Positions 32,139 through 43,844 of a stretch of 64,000 nt of DNA are shown in pieces. Position 1 is the stretch's first letter; the number at the start of each line of letters is the position of its first letter. The stretch is from Polyporus tsugae (taxonomy: Eukaryota; Basidiomycota; Agaricomycetes; Polyporales; Polyporaceae). Location: the NCBI GenBank assembly GCA_024305745.1, contig JAHRBS010000004.1:4960001-5024000 (forward strand), in the 5' to 3' direction. The notes below the pieces were generated by a model. It had not been told where the DNA came from. It saw only the letters and a program-made list of their open reading frames with translations, and did not search any database. The position numbers and the translations under genes are program-made.

Positions 32139-35100
32139 ATGGTAGATAATGGTGCTACTACTAAGTTCCTACATCAACAATTCGTAGAACAGAATAGGGT
32201 TACCATGAGGAAGTTGGCAAGGCCAATTCCTCTGTACAACATCAACGGTTCAGAGAACCGTGATGGTACGATCACAGAGGTTGCCGTGTTGGATATGGCA
32301 ATCGGAGACCACAGGGAGAAGGTGGTCTTTCTAGTGACAGATATAGGAGAAGAGGATGTCATCATCGGCCTGGACTGGCTACGCGAGCACAACCCTGAAG
32401 TAGACTGGGAATGTGGCTTGCTGTGCCTGTCGAGATGTCCAGAGACATGCCCGGCTAACCAGAGAACCTCTGAACCTGTCGAGACCAAAGCGCGTGATAC
32501 AGAGGTACGGCTTATGGCGCGCCACGATCCTCAATGGGCAAAGAAGGTTAGGAAGGTTGGAAGGGTGTGTGTGGCCGTGATGACTGAGGAGAAGGAGGAG
32601 GATAGGCCCTGGCCGCCAGGATTCCTGCCATGGTGGGATGGAACTGAGACGTCTCTTCTCGATGCACGGGAGGACGGACAACGCCTTTATGGTGCTCCAC
32701 AACTGTTTGCTTCAGCGACGTACACATATTCACAACAACTCGCTGAGCAAGAGTACCAGAAGAAGGAAGTCCGCCCCGTCGAAGAGACCATACCTGAGCA
32801 CTATCATGAATACTTGCATGTGTTCTTGAAGGAGGCATCCGAACGTTTGCCAGAACACGGACCCTATGACCATGCAATAGAGCTTGTGCCCGATGCAAAG
32901 ATGTTCCATTCCTGTGTGTACCCCCTATCGCCCAGCAAACAAGGAGAGCTTGACAAGTTTCTCGCTAAGAACTTGGCCAAAGGCTATATTCAAGAGTCAA
33001 AGTCACCGATGTTGTCGCTGTTCTTCTTTGTCAAGAAGAAGGATGGTAGCTTATGTCCAGTCCAGGACTATCGGCGACTCAACAAGATCACCATTAAGAA
33101 CCATTACCCACTGCCGTTGGTATCGGATCTGATGGATCGACTCAAGAAGGCCAAGTACTTCACAAAGCTCGATATTCGCTGGGGGTACAACAACATGCGG
33201 GTTAAGGCCGGCGATGAGTGGAAGACTGCCTTTGTGACCAATCGAGGGCTGTTCGAGCCAAACATTATGTTCTTTGGGCTAGCCAATTCACCCAGCACAT
33301 TCTCTGCACTCATGAACGACATCTTCAAGGACCTCATCATACTCGGCAAAGTCACTATCTACCTCAATGACATCCTCATATTCACCAACAGTCTCGAGGA
33401 ACATCGCACATTGGTGCGCAAGGTCCTGAAACGTCTTAAGGAGAACGATCTGTTCTGCAAGCCAGAGAGAAGTGCGAGTTCAAACAACCTAAGGTGGAAT
33501 ACCTCGGTGTACTTGTCTCGGAGAACTGTGTAGAAATGGACCCGGTGAAGGTGAAGGGTATTGCAGATTGGCCTGTCCCTCAGAATGCCACAGACGTATG
33601 GAAGTTCCGTGGTTTCGCAAACTTCTATTGGCGGTTCATAAAGGACTTTAGTGCCATCTGCAAACTCTTGGATCGCCTCACGGGCAATGCACCATGGCAA
33701 TGGGGAGACAAAGAGCAGTCTGCCTTTAACAAGCTCAAGCGTTGCTTCACCAAAAGCCCTGTCCTAACGATCTATGATCCAGACTGCAACACCCGCATTG
33801 AAGTCGACGCATCTGGCTTCGCTACAGGCACGGTTCTGTCTCAGGAGGGGGAAGATGGCAAATGGCACCCCGTCGCTTTTCACTCCAAGTCGATGAACGA
33901 CGCTGAACGCAACTATGAGATCTACGACAAGGAGATGCTCGCCATCATTTGTGCCCTGCAGGCCTGGTATCACTATCTCGAGGGTCTCCCCAGTGTGTTC
34001 GAAATCCAGTCAGACCACAAGAACCTCGAGTATTGGCGCACAGCACAGAACCTCACACGCAGGCAGGCACAATGGGCTCTCTATCTGTCACGATTCGACT
34101 TTGTCATCTTGCACAAGCCTGGGACGTCTAACGGTAGGGCCAATGCACTGTCAAGACGGCCCGACCACCAGCACAAGGATGCAGACGACAATCTCGGTCG
34201 AGTCTTGTTGCAGCCAGAACAATTCCAGGTATTGGCAGCCAAGAGAGGGCACCTATCGGTGGTTCCAGAGAAGGCACTGCTTCGGCATATCCGCAAGTGT
34301 GGAGAACACCAACAGGAGGTTGTGGAGGCACTCAGTAAGCTGGACAAGCTTGGACCAGCGTGTCTTCAGAACGACTTGGTGGACTGGAACAGTGAGCAAG
34401 GCCTGCTACTGTACCGAGGCAAAGTCTATGTCCCCAAGGACGACGCACTGCGTGCTGAGATTGTACGCATCCACCACGACCTCCCGCCTGCTGGACACCC
34501 TGGGCAGTCAAAGACGTTGGAGTTGGTCACGCGAAACTACTGGTGGCCGGGCATGGCAAAGTTCATTAAGGATTACGTTGAGACCTGCAACACCTGTCGC
34601 CACGGCAAGGGTTCACATGCCAAACCACATGGTCCACTTCAACCAAACGAAATCCCTGATGGCCCGGGCCAGGTTGTGACGTGCAACTTCATCACTGGAC
34701 TCCCAGAGGTGGATGGATACAACGCGCTTCAGCTCATCGCTGACTGGCATGGAAAGATGATACATCTTATTCCTTGCACCGAGGAGATCGATGCAGAAGG
34801 AGCTGCGGATAACTTCATCCGAGAACATTTTCATCTTCACGGGCTGCCACGGAAGATCATCTCTGATCGTGGGCCCCAGTTCTCAAGCAAGCTCTTCCGC
34901 GCCGTGCTCAAGGGACTCGGCATAGAAAGTGCAATGTCCACAGCCTACCACCCTCAGACGGATGGGCAATCGGAACGATGGAACCAGGAGATAGAGGTGT
35001 ACCTTCATATGTTCTGCTCACAGCGCTGCGATGACTGGGTCCAGTGGCTGCCGATTGCAGAGTTCGCCTTTAACTCGCACCAGCACTCGTCAATGGGTTA

Positions 35101-35749
35101 CTCGCCATTCTACCTCATGTACGGCTCTGAACCCCAGTTCCATATTCCAATATTGCCTATGGCGGTGCCTGCGGCTGATGAACATCAAGAGGAGTTGCGA
35201 CAGGCACGAGAGGAATGCAACCGCGGCCTTGACTCTGGCAGCTGAGCGGATGAAGGAGTACTATGATCGGTATGTCCGTGACAGCTCCAGAGTTCAAGGA
35301 AGGCCAGAAGGTGCGGCTCGACACGAGGAACTTCCACGTTCCTGGAGTCTCTCGGAAACTGGTGGATCGGTACGCTGGCCCGTATCCGGTTGTACACAGG
35401 GTGGGCAATCTAGCTTATGAGCTTAGACTCCCTAAGGACCTTGTAATCCATCCAGCTGTTCCACGTCTCTCTCTTACTTCCGCACAAAGAGAGTCGACTC
35501 CCCGGTCGTCACCCGGCAGAGCCAGCAGCAATTGAGGTAGAGGGGGAGGAAGAGTACAAAGTGGAGGAAGTGTTGGAGTCACGGCGGTATGGGTGGTGGA
35601 AGAAACTGCAGTACCTCGTGCACTGGAAGGGTTGGGGCCCTGAACACGACAGCTGGGAGGATGCAGTAGACCTTGCAAATGCGCCGCAACTTGTGCAGAA
35701 ATTCCATTCAACGCATGTAGAGGCACCTGGTCCTCTCAAGAAGACTTAG
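32139..35749 (+). pseudogene. pol of element B, broken
   Basis: First frame from ATG 32139: protease motif VDNGAT (usually VDSGA; Ser to Asn), RT with FVKKKDGSLCPVQDYRRLN and active site YLND instead of YLDD. A two-base surplus near 33470 shifts the frame. The second frame (from about 33494) carries the RT end, RNase H (VDASGFATGTVL) and integrase (HHDLPPAGHPG...CNTCRHGK, SDRGPQFSSK, TAYHPQTDGQSER). Further shifts near 35225 and 35520 separate the integrase tail (FKEGQKVRLDTRNFHV) and the chromodomain (VEEVLESRRYGWWKKLQYLV). Dead copy. Confidence 0.88.
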
Positions 35750-35781
35750 TCGTGAAGGCACGACCCTTAGGAGGGGGGTAT

Positions 35782-36227
35782 TGTCATGAACATTCCATTC
35801 GGCGCCTGCCACCAGCGCCTTAGTTTCCTTTTCCGGACAATCTACTGCTCACGTTGTACTTATTGTTCTCCGTTGCATTGTATCTTATCCTTTGTTCTCT
35901 AGCACAATAGCTCCTTATTGTCCACTGTCGCTATTGTTCTGTTTCCATTGTTCACCTGTGTCCATAGTTACCTATTGTCCCCGGGTTCTCATTGTCCTTT
36001 ATACGTATATAAGGACCTGTACTTTGCTGCCTGGAGACCTCAGTTTTGACCTCTTGTCTCCAGGTAAGCCTCGCTGTATTTCGCTCATAGACACCTACTT
36101 ACTCAATACATCTTGTCTCCAGCCCTGACCATTGAGCCTTGCTCCACTCTCGCTGCACAAGTGCTTGTTGGCGCTCCTGCTCGTCTTGTACATATCCCTG
36201 ATCCTTGCTCGACGCTCAGTTGTAACA
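35782..36227 (+). repeat. family B LTR, copy 3 (3')
   Basis: 446 bases, TGTCATGAACATTCC to CAGTTGTAACA. TATA-like ACGTATATAAGGAC at 36003, then a hairpin (CTGGAGAC/GTCTCCAG) and CAGGTAAGCC at 36062. No matching 5-base target duplication was found at the other B LTR ends. Confidence 0.85.
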
Positions 36228-36243
36228 CTCGGCATTATGAGTA

Positions 36244-36267
36244 GGAGCACAGACAAGTCTGTGCTCC
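36244..36267. repeat. perfect 11-bp hairpin beside the LTR
   Basis: GGAGCACAGAC-AA-GTCTGTGCTCC, starting 17 bases after the end of LTR copy 3. Confidence 0.85.
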
Positions 36268-36439
36268 GAGCTATCAATCTCGTACTGGCTCCGCCAACTT
36301 CCACTTTGGGTGGTCTACATTACCTCAGCGAGTGGAGTTCAAACGAAAACAAATCTACGCTGTCCAACCTCATATATTTCCTCTTGATCTCTTGCTCGGT
36401 TATTGTCAGCTCATCCATCACGTCACATCAATTGCTCTA

Positions 36440-38318
36440 GAATGCGGTCAGTGGCCAGTGGCCCCAAGGATTGAGCACCCCTCTTCACCTTGCTCTGGAA
36501 TGCGGGCTCCGGTGTGAAGTACTTGACAGCGTACTCGTGCATACACTTGGGCAACTGGCTTCTGCTGATAAATGCTCATGCCACAGCGTCTAGCTTCTCT
36601 CGCTGCTCAGCGTCTTTGGCCACTGTCCTCGCACTCTTGCTCACCTGCTTGTCTTTGTCGCCTGGTGCTGGATCGAAAGCCCAATCCTCCACAAGCCACA
36701 GCATCGTCCCTTTCAGTGTCTGATTGCGCACGGCTCGACCTCCCTTCTGGAATGCCGAGCAAAGGTCCTGAGCACCGTAGATGATAGACCAGAGGATGTT
36801 AGGTACATTGCAACCCATTCCTGCCGCATCCGTACAGAACAACCAGCGGATTTTTCCCATTCGGAAGGCCTCCATTGTTGTCTCCTTGTAGGCATCCGAG
36901 AACACCGCAATAAAGACAGCGAGCATCTAGGTTGGCGGCAGAACCCTTCGGAGTAAGTTGCAGGCCTCTCAAGCCTCACGCCGTGTGCTGAAATAGAAGA
37001 TGGATTTAGGAAGGTCGGATGGGGTTGCAGGTCCAGCCGGCACAAGCGGGAAGAGCACAGCAAACAATGATTTTGAGTATTCCATCGGCCGGACCCAGAG
37101 GGCGAGGTTTGGACGGTCGGAACCCAGGTCTGTTCCCCAGAAAGGACGGTGCTGGCCCATTCCCACTGATTCAAAGCAGAAGTTGAAGATCTCCGTCGGG
37201 AGAGTCGCTGAGAATAGAGCCCATGGAGTCTCCATACCAGTAAGCACCCGCAGTTGCTTCAATTCTGCGTAGTCTTTACGGAACTCCTTTGCCTAGTCAA
37301 ACATCACATGGGCCTCGTCGACAATGACGGCCAAGAGACGCCTGCAAAAGGCCTCGCTCCGGAACAACTGCTTGAAGTTGTTGTTACATAGGAGACACTC
37401 GGGGGATGCGTAGCATAAGTTCGTAGGGCCGTCCTCAAGAGCCTGAAATAACGATTTCTCATTATGATCCTCGTTTATGGCCACAGCAGATATCTGCCAA
37501 TCACGTAGGTCAATGCTCCCTCTTTGACCATCTGAATCCTGGGTGACGGCGCGCTGACCTTTGGCACGTTGAAACTCCCATTACACCCGCCTAGTCCCTC
37601 ACCTGCAGCCTCACTTTCCCCTGCCGGTGGTCCCCTAATCACAGCCAGAGCACTCTCCGCCAAGTCACCACCTGCTTCGCACCCTCGAGGCACATTGGAT
37701 ATGCACGGGTCCGGTGCTGCAGAGTCCAGTACAGCCGGACGACTGGCCCCAGTTGTATATGCGGCGACTGGTGTCTTTTCGTGTCGGGTATTCATGCGGC
37801 GAACCTAGTGCAGCATGTAAGTAGTCAATCTAACTTCCGTCACCACCCATGCAGTGTACCTGATCGCTTTGCAGCGCTTTCAAAGGGCATATCACTAGTA
37901 CAAGCCCATTGAAGCCACCCGATGCAGCCGCAATGGCAACAAGAGCAAAGACCAGCGATTTTCCAGCCCCTGTTCCCGCAACTGTCATGACATCATGGCC
38001 CTCGAGGATCTTGTTCATAGCGCGCAACTGCCATGGCCGCGGTGCGTATCCAAAAATTGTTTCCGCGCTCTCCTTGATGACATCCTCACTAACTCGTGTC
38101 TTGACCTTTGGCCAGCACAACAGACCCTGTCCGGCACTGTGGTCTGGTGAGCCATCTGGGGTGGTGGAGTGAGTGGTCGAATACAGGACCTTAGATGACA
38201 AGCCAAAGAGAGTCTCACTAGAAGGGGCCGGAGAGAGCAATGGCTGGCCAGTTAGGGAGACTCTGGAGGGTCACGGGCTCTGTGTAGCCCTTCTGGGAGT
38301 CTTTCGGTGTCGAGGAGT
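36440..38318 (-). pseudogene. RecQ-like DNA helicase, broken
   Basis: Minus-strand fragments in helicase order: the segment before motif I (FGYAPRPWQLRAMNKIL), motif I (TVAGTGAGKSLVFAL), motif Ia (VICPLKALQSDQ), then about 370 bases of non-helicase sequence (37490-37860). There follow AVAINEDHNEKSLF, motif II (VIVDEAHVMFD), motif III (WALFSATLP), and motifs V/VI (LFCTDAAGMGCNVPNI, AFQKGGRAVRNQTLKG). The fragments change frame several times, and a TGA interrupts the tail near 36588 (before SQLPKCMHEYAVKYF). RecQ-like enzymes unwind DNA. Copies of this type are numerous in mushrooms, and in several fungi they are telomere-linked. The 5' part is separated by element C (see 45504). Confidence 0.8.
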
Positions 38319-38513
38319 TGATAAGGTCAGACCTCACGCTAGCAATAAGCAAAGGACTGGGGGACTAAAGACCAACTCGAAGCTGGGGAATTACCGCAGC
38401 TATCGAGGGGTTTATATATTGGTTTGGAGCCCGTGCACGGACCAGGTGCTTCAGGGCAGGTCGTACATGTCGTTACAGGTGGTATTACTAATCGTGAAAG
38501 TCGTATCGTAACA
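38319..38513 (-). repeat. family C 3' LTR
   Basis: TGATAAGGTCAGACC to CGTATCGTAACA on the + strand; read on the minus strand it is the 3' LTR. TATA-like CCAATATATAAACCCC on the minus strand around 38405-38420. Confidence 0.92.
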
Positions 38514-38591
38514 TTACCCCCCTCTTTAGCTTCATGTCCCAGGAAGCCGCGAAGCGTTAGTGGTGGGGTAGTCGTTAATACCTTGGGTTAA

Positions 38592-41500
38592 CTAGTCATA
38601 AGCAAAATGTCGTACATAGTCCTGTTGTGTATTGATTTCATTAGGATTTCGTCTTTTCCAGTCATTATATCTATGTGTCCAAAAGTCATAAGAATCTGTG
38701 TCGTATGTGATTATTTGTCCATGTTTGTCCGTAGCAGTGAGTAGGTAGCGAACGTGGATGCGCGGCGCGAACTTGTTCGCGGTGTAGAAAGCGGTGATGA
38801 GTTTCTTGGCCTCGTCCGTCTGGAGTTCATCTGTATCCGAAGGTACCCATTTGCGGTCAGCTCGTGTGAGTCCACACCATTGAACGAGGTAGTGAACTTT
38901 GCGAGATCGACCCGATCCTTCTACGATCTTTGAATCTAAGATCGATTCAGCTTCTCGGTCGGGTTCCAAAAGAGTGGGTACTTCTCGACTGGTTTTCCCT
39001 TGATTCGGGAACTCGGGATCGTGTGCAGGGGTTAAGAGTACTTCGTTGAATATGGGATGACATAACTTCCACTTGGGTGGGAGCTTTAGGCGATATGCAC
39101 TAGCGCCGACTTTTTCTTCAACTCGGAAAGGGCCGTAGTGCTTGTCTTCGAGTTTCTTGTTTGGTCGGTCGGTGGGGAAGTTCTGTGCGTCTATATATAC
39201 GTAATCGCCTATCTTGTAATCTCGTGACGGTTGTCGGTGTTTGTCGTAATGTCGCTTCATCGCTTCTCGCGCTATCTCCAGCGCCTGCGCTGCTTGCTTC
39301 CCGATGTGTTGCATTCGCTCGGCGAATTGCTTGGCGGATTCATTGATGCCGTCTTTCAAAGTCTCGACTCTGGTGTTGGGTTCGTGACCGTGAGTCATGA
39401 AGAAAGGGGACATTCCTGTGGACGCGTGTACACTGACATCGGTAAGCGAACTCTGCTAGTGGTAGCCATTCGACCCAGTCGTCCTGTTTGTGATTGATGA
39501 AGATCCGTAGATAGGTCTGGATCTCTTGATTCATGCGCTCGGTCTGGCTGTCGGTCTGGGGATGGTAGGCTGTACTAGGATTGCCTTCGATCCCCATCTG
39601 TCGGTAGACTTCTTTGGTGAAGGAGGACACGAGGGTAGAGCCTCGGTCCGACCATATGCGCTTGGGCAGGCTGTGGGGTACGACTACGTGTTTGATGAAG
39701 AGTCTCGCTTGTCCTTCTGAGTCTAGCGTTTTTGAACAGGGGATAGCGATGTAGTCTTTGGATTTCATATCGACAAAGACTAGTATGGCATCATGTCCGT
39801 TGCATTCGGGTAATCCGGTCATATAGTCCATGGTGACGAATTGCCAGTTCTGGTCGGGAATAGGGTTGGGATGGAGTGGTGCGGCACGTGGTTGTCGATC
39901 AATCTTGACGCGCTGACACGTGATGCATCCGGCGACGTACTTGGCAACGTCTTTCCGAATGGACGGCCACCAATAAGATCTCATGATCAGATCTTGTGTT
40001 TTGGCTGCGCCCGGGTGTCCAGCCGCGATTGAATCGTGGTGTGAAGCGATGACGCATCCGCGAAGTTCCGAGTGGTTTGGAACGACCATTCTCCCCTTCC
40101 TGTAGATTAAGCCGTCCTCGGCTAACTCCCAATCATTGTCCTTTCCTAGTTTCTCAACGACAAGACGGTCATAAAGATTAACGTGTTCCAAACACATTTT
40201 CTTTAGATTGTCCGCTCCGTCTATCGTATGAGAAGCCGCAAACCAGTGTTCCTTGAGCAACGTGAAGTTTTCGATCACGGGACCGGTTTCATGATCCACG
40301 CGTCTAGACAGAGCGTCTACTTTGCCCATGGTACGACCTGGTTTATGGTGTAACTTGAAATGGTAGTTTGCGAGAGTTGTCGCCCAACGCGCTTGTCGCG
40401 CGTTTAGCCATTGTGGTTTTCGGAAGTATTCGAGGTTCTTGTGGTCATTATGGACCTCAAATTCTCGCGCGTTTTGGAGGAAGTGACGCCATTCTTGTAA
40501 CGCGGCGATAACCGACAACATTTCTCGATCCCAGATCTCGTATCCTTTTTGTGCGGATGTTAAGGAATGTGATAGGAAGGCAATAGGTTTCCATAGTCCG
40601 TTCTGACACTGCGAGAGCTCGGCTCCGATCGCAAAGTTCGAGGCATCGCATTCGACTTTTAAGGGATCCGTGTCATTGGGTATGGCTAACACGGGGGCGT
40701 GTGTGATTGCGCCCTTGATCCCTTCAAAAGCGAGTTGATGCTCTGGAGTCCATGTCCATACGTTTAGACCCGTGAGACGATTCATTGGTCCAGCGATCTT
40801 TGAGAAGTCCTTGATAAACCGTCTATAGAAGTTTGCGAATCCGAGGAAACTCTGTACATCGCGTTTGCACGTGGGTACCGGCCAATCAGTGACACCTTTG
40901 ACCTTGCCCGGGTCCATGCGGATCTCGCCGGGGGTGATGATATGACCTAGGTACTCGGTTTCCTGAGTTTCGAACTCGCACTTCTGGGGTTTACACGTAA
41001 GGTGATTGTCTCGAAGGATCTGTAGGACTTGTCGTACTATGCGTCTGTGTTCCTCTAGATCGGCTGTACAGATGATGATGTCGTCCAAGTACACAATGAC
41101 TTTTCCACGAAGAATCAGATCTTGGAAGATCGAGTTCATCATCATTTGGAAAGTCGCCGGGGAGTTCGTTAAGCCGAAGAACATGACGAGAGGTTCGTAT
41201 AAGCCGCGATTTGTGATAAACGCTGCTTTTTCCTCATCGCCTTTGACTATACAAATATTGTTGTATCCCCAACGTATGTCTAACTTGGTGTAGTACTGGG
41301 CACCCTTCAGCCGATCTAGGATCTGTAGCATTAGAGGAAGAGGGTACACGTTTTTCTTGGTCAAGGCGTTTAACTGTCTGTAGTCCTGGACGGGACGCAG
41401 TTTGCCGTCTTTTTTCTTGACAAAGAAGAACGGAGCCCCCCACGAGGATTTCAATGGACGAATTCGACCCGTGGATAGATTTTCCTCTAAGAACACGTCT

Positions 41501-42870
41501 AGCGCTTGTTGTTTGTCTAGGGTCATGGGGTATATTTTTCCACAATACGGTCTAGCATTCACGGTTAATTCAATCGCGTGGTCATAAGGCTGTCGTTTGG
41601 GAAGAGTGGAGAATGTCGCTTCGTCGAAGACGTCGCGGAATTCTCGATAGTACTCTGGGATCATTTCCTCAAACGTTTGTTCTGCTTTGGCCTCATTCTG
41701 TTTGATTGCGATTTCCATTGCTACCGACGTTTTCGCACGTATGTGGACTGATCGGGCGTCAAGCCACGATCGGGTATGTAGGGAGAAGATTCGATCACCA
41801 GCGCTGACGATGTGATGGCAAGTGCTCGGGCATCGGTCGAACTCAATGGTTTTGTTCTTCCAATGTATCGACAGATTGTGATGCTCAATCCAGTCGTGCC
41901 CAAGATATATGTCCATTTTGCCAAGATCAGTGACTAGAAGCGGGATTTGTTCCGCGTGGTCTCCGATCTGTAGTTGTACGTCAACGTAATGCGTGATTCT
42001 ACCGCCTATGTTGGGAGATCCATCAGCGTTGAATACGTCAATGGGATGTGGGAATGGTTTAGGTGATAGGCCTGCATGCTGAACGAAGTTTCTATTGACA
42101 CACGAACCGGTACAACCGGTATCGCAGAGAGCCTTGGTGTCGTAAACCTGAAGAGTTTCTAGGTTTTTGATCATGACCGGTATGTCTAGTTGTTTGCTTC
42201 CGGTGCCGCGTGTGACTTTGAAGTACGTCGGACCGTAGGACATTACTCGGATGGCATTAATGGGCGCACTAGGGGTTTTTTCGACTTTTTTGTTATTTTT
42301 GGACGAGAAATTAAGCACGGGTTCTACCCCGCCGCGCTGATCGTTGCCTGTGGGTTGGCTCCGACGATCAGTTGTCTCGTTATTTTTAATAAGTATAGTA
42401 CGTAACTGGGTAGGGTGGGGAATGGTGGAGTTGTCCGGTGAATAAGTAGGCATAGGTATCATACAACCCGGAACAGGTACATCAGAGTCCAAGACAGAAA
42501 ACCGATTCTGAAAACTATTGTACAGTGACGGTCGCCGCGTATGTGCGCTTATGTGGGACCGTAGGGAAAATGCTGCTCGTACTCGTCCATCTGTTGTTGT
42601 ATCTCGTTGTATCCATCTGTGTATTCCTCCAGTGCGTGCTGTGGCTCTGGGTCCTCGTGATAGGTAGGGACCGTCACCCCGGCAATCTGTGCAAGGAAGT
42701 CCTCGGGGTCTTCTTGATGGAAACGTCTGACCTCTTCGAGGAATTCCTCGCGACTGTCGCGTTCTTCCCATCGGCGCTTCTGTACCGCAGCTGCGCCGGT
42801 CCGGTTGGGGATGTGCCACATGTCTCCGCATGAGCCCTTCTCGGTCTGCTTTGCACCGCACTTTCGGCAT
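38592..42870 (-). CDS. pol of element C with one frameshift in integrase
   Basis: Main frame about 42870-39340: N-terminal linker overlapping gag, protease (ALCDTGCTGSCV), RT (FVKKKDGKLRPVQDYRQLN, active site YLDD intact), RNase H (VECDASNFAIGAELS), integrase zinc finger (HHDSIAAGHPG...CITCQRVK) and core (TMDYMTGLPE, SDRGSTLVSS, TAYHPQTDSQTERMNQ). Near 39435 the frame shifts, apparently by a two-base loss. The rest (39413-38592) continues in another frame: SPFFMTHGHEPN, the integrase C-terminal region (YKIGDYVYIDAQNF) and a chromodomain (AESILDSKIVEG...VHYLVQWCG...RKWVP). The frameshift likely makes this copy non-autonomous, but everything else looks functional. Confidence 0.9.
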
Positions 42871-43844
42871 GGTCGGGCCCTGAGCCGATCAATGTCCATC
42901 GGCTGTCCGGCTCCTCCGTATGTGACCCCTGTGCCTGTGCGTCTGTCTCCCAGCATTGTGGGTACCTGGGGATGTTGTGGGTAGTATGGCCGGGGCGGTG
43001 GGTATTGTGACGCTGGGGCGTATGGCGGATATCGTGACGGAGGGAACGCCGGGGAATGCTCTGGGTATCGTGACGGATACCGTGGGGCATTTCCTGGGTA
43101 TCGCGGGAGAGGGTTACCATAGCGCGGGGGAGCATTCGGCGGTGGGTACTGAGGTGGAGCACGTGGGGGTGGCTGTTGCGGGGGTGGTCGACGTGTGAAG
43201 TCACGGATCTGGCAGTTGAAGATGATGCAATCGTTATCCATGGCGATGATTGTAGATTTCCACTGAGCGTAGGTGACAGGCTTTACCGGCATCGTGCTGA
43301 TCGCAACTAGATAGCTGGATGGTAGCGCGTTTTTGAGCCGATAAATATTGTTAGCCGTGTCTCTGTTTTCCGTGGCACGGGCTGTCAGATCTTCCCATTC
43401 ATCAAAGAAGTCTTCGGCTCGGCGATTGCCCATGTGAATCTGATCGAGTGCGATGATTGCGTCGTTAACGTAGTTTATTGGTCTAAACTTCGCTGTCAAC
43501 TCGGCCCAGAACGCTGCTACGTCCGGGTAGTTCCATCTATTCCCATTTGCCACAAACTTGTCCTCTACGAGATTACGCTTCCATCTGTTCACAGTTGTGC
43601 CGCGAATCAACCCTAAGACGGCAGATATTGCTGGATCTTTGTCCAGGCCGGCCACGTAGACCTGGACGTCAGACTTCCATTGTTTGAAGTCTGGGCTGAG
43701 GCCATCGAAGTACTCGGGCTGGGCGAGTCTAGGCGGGGCGTGGTTCCTACCTCCGCGTTGGGGTTGGGTTGCCGCAATGAAGTTTGCGATCTCCCCCGAG
43801 ATCCACGCTTGCGTTGCCGCGTCAAATGAAAATGTTTGTGCCAT
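42549..43844 (-). CDS. gag of element C
   Basis: ATG 43844, 431 aa. Gag domain (LAQPEYFDGLSPDFKQWKSDV, AEDFFDEWEDLTARA), then a long Pro/Tyr/Arg-rich repeat region (PPRYGNPLPRYPGNAPRYPS), and an atypical cysteine cluster (CRKCGAKQTEKGSC) in place of a CCHC knuckle. The acidic C-terminus overlaps the start of the pol frame by about 320 bases, so pol expression would need a frameshift or separate initiation. Confidence 0.85.
   Translation of the reverse strand: MAQTFSFDAATQAWISGEIANFIAATQPQRGGRNHAPPRLAQPEYFDGLSPDFKQWKSDVQVYVAGLDKDPAISAVLGLIRGTTVNRWKRNLVEDKFVANGNRWNYPDVAAFWAELTAKFRPINYVNDAIIALDQIHMGNRRAEDFFDEWEDLTARATENRDTANNIYRLKNALPSSYLVAISTMPVKPVTYAQWKSTIIAMDNDCIIFNCQIRDFTRRPPPQQPPPRAPPQYPPPNAPPRYGNPLPRYPGNAPRYPSRYPEHSPAFPPSRYPPYAPASQYPPPRPYYPQHPQVPTMLGDRRTGTGVTYGGAGQPMDIDRLRARPCRKCGAKQTEKGSCGDMWHIPNRTGAAAVQKRRWEERDSREEFLEEVRRFHQEDPEDFLAQIAGVTVPTYHEDPEPQHALEEYTDGYNEIQQQMDEYEQHFPYGPT

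Larger units (their letters stand above)
30210..35781 (+). mobile_element. family B Ty3/gypsy internal region, decayed
   Basis: Lies between B LTRs at 29192 and 35782. It holds an intact gag frame and a pol broken by several frameshifts, ends in a chromodomain, and has a polypurine tract AGGAGGGGGGTA (35769-35780). A segment of leader with no clear coding (30210-31143) precedes gag. Confidence 0.85.

Noticed and set aside
36440..38318. A functional RecQ helicase gene on the minus strand
   Set aside because: Frame changes, a TGA before the conserved tail, non-helicase sequence between motifs Ia and II, and the element C insertion together make an intact gene unlikely.
38592..39436. Programmed frameshift in element C integrase
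   Set aside because: The shift lies inside the integrase, where related elements read one frame, and no slippery site is visible; a small deletion explains it better.
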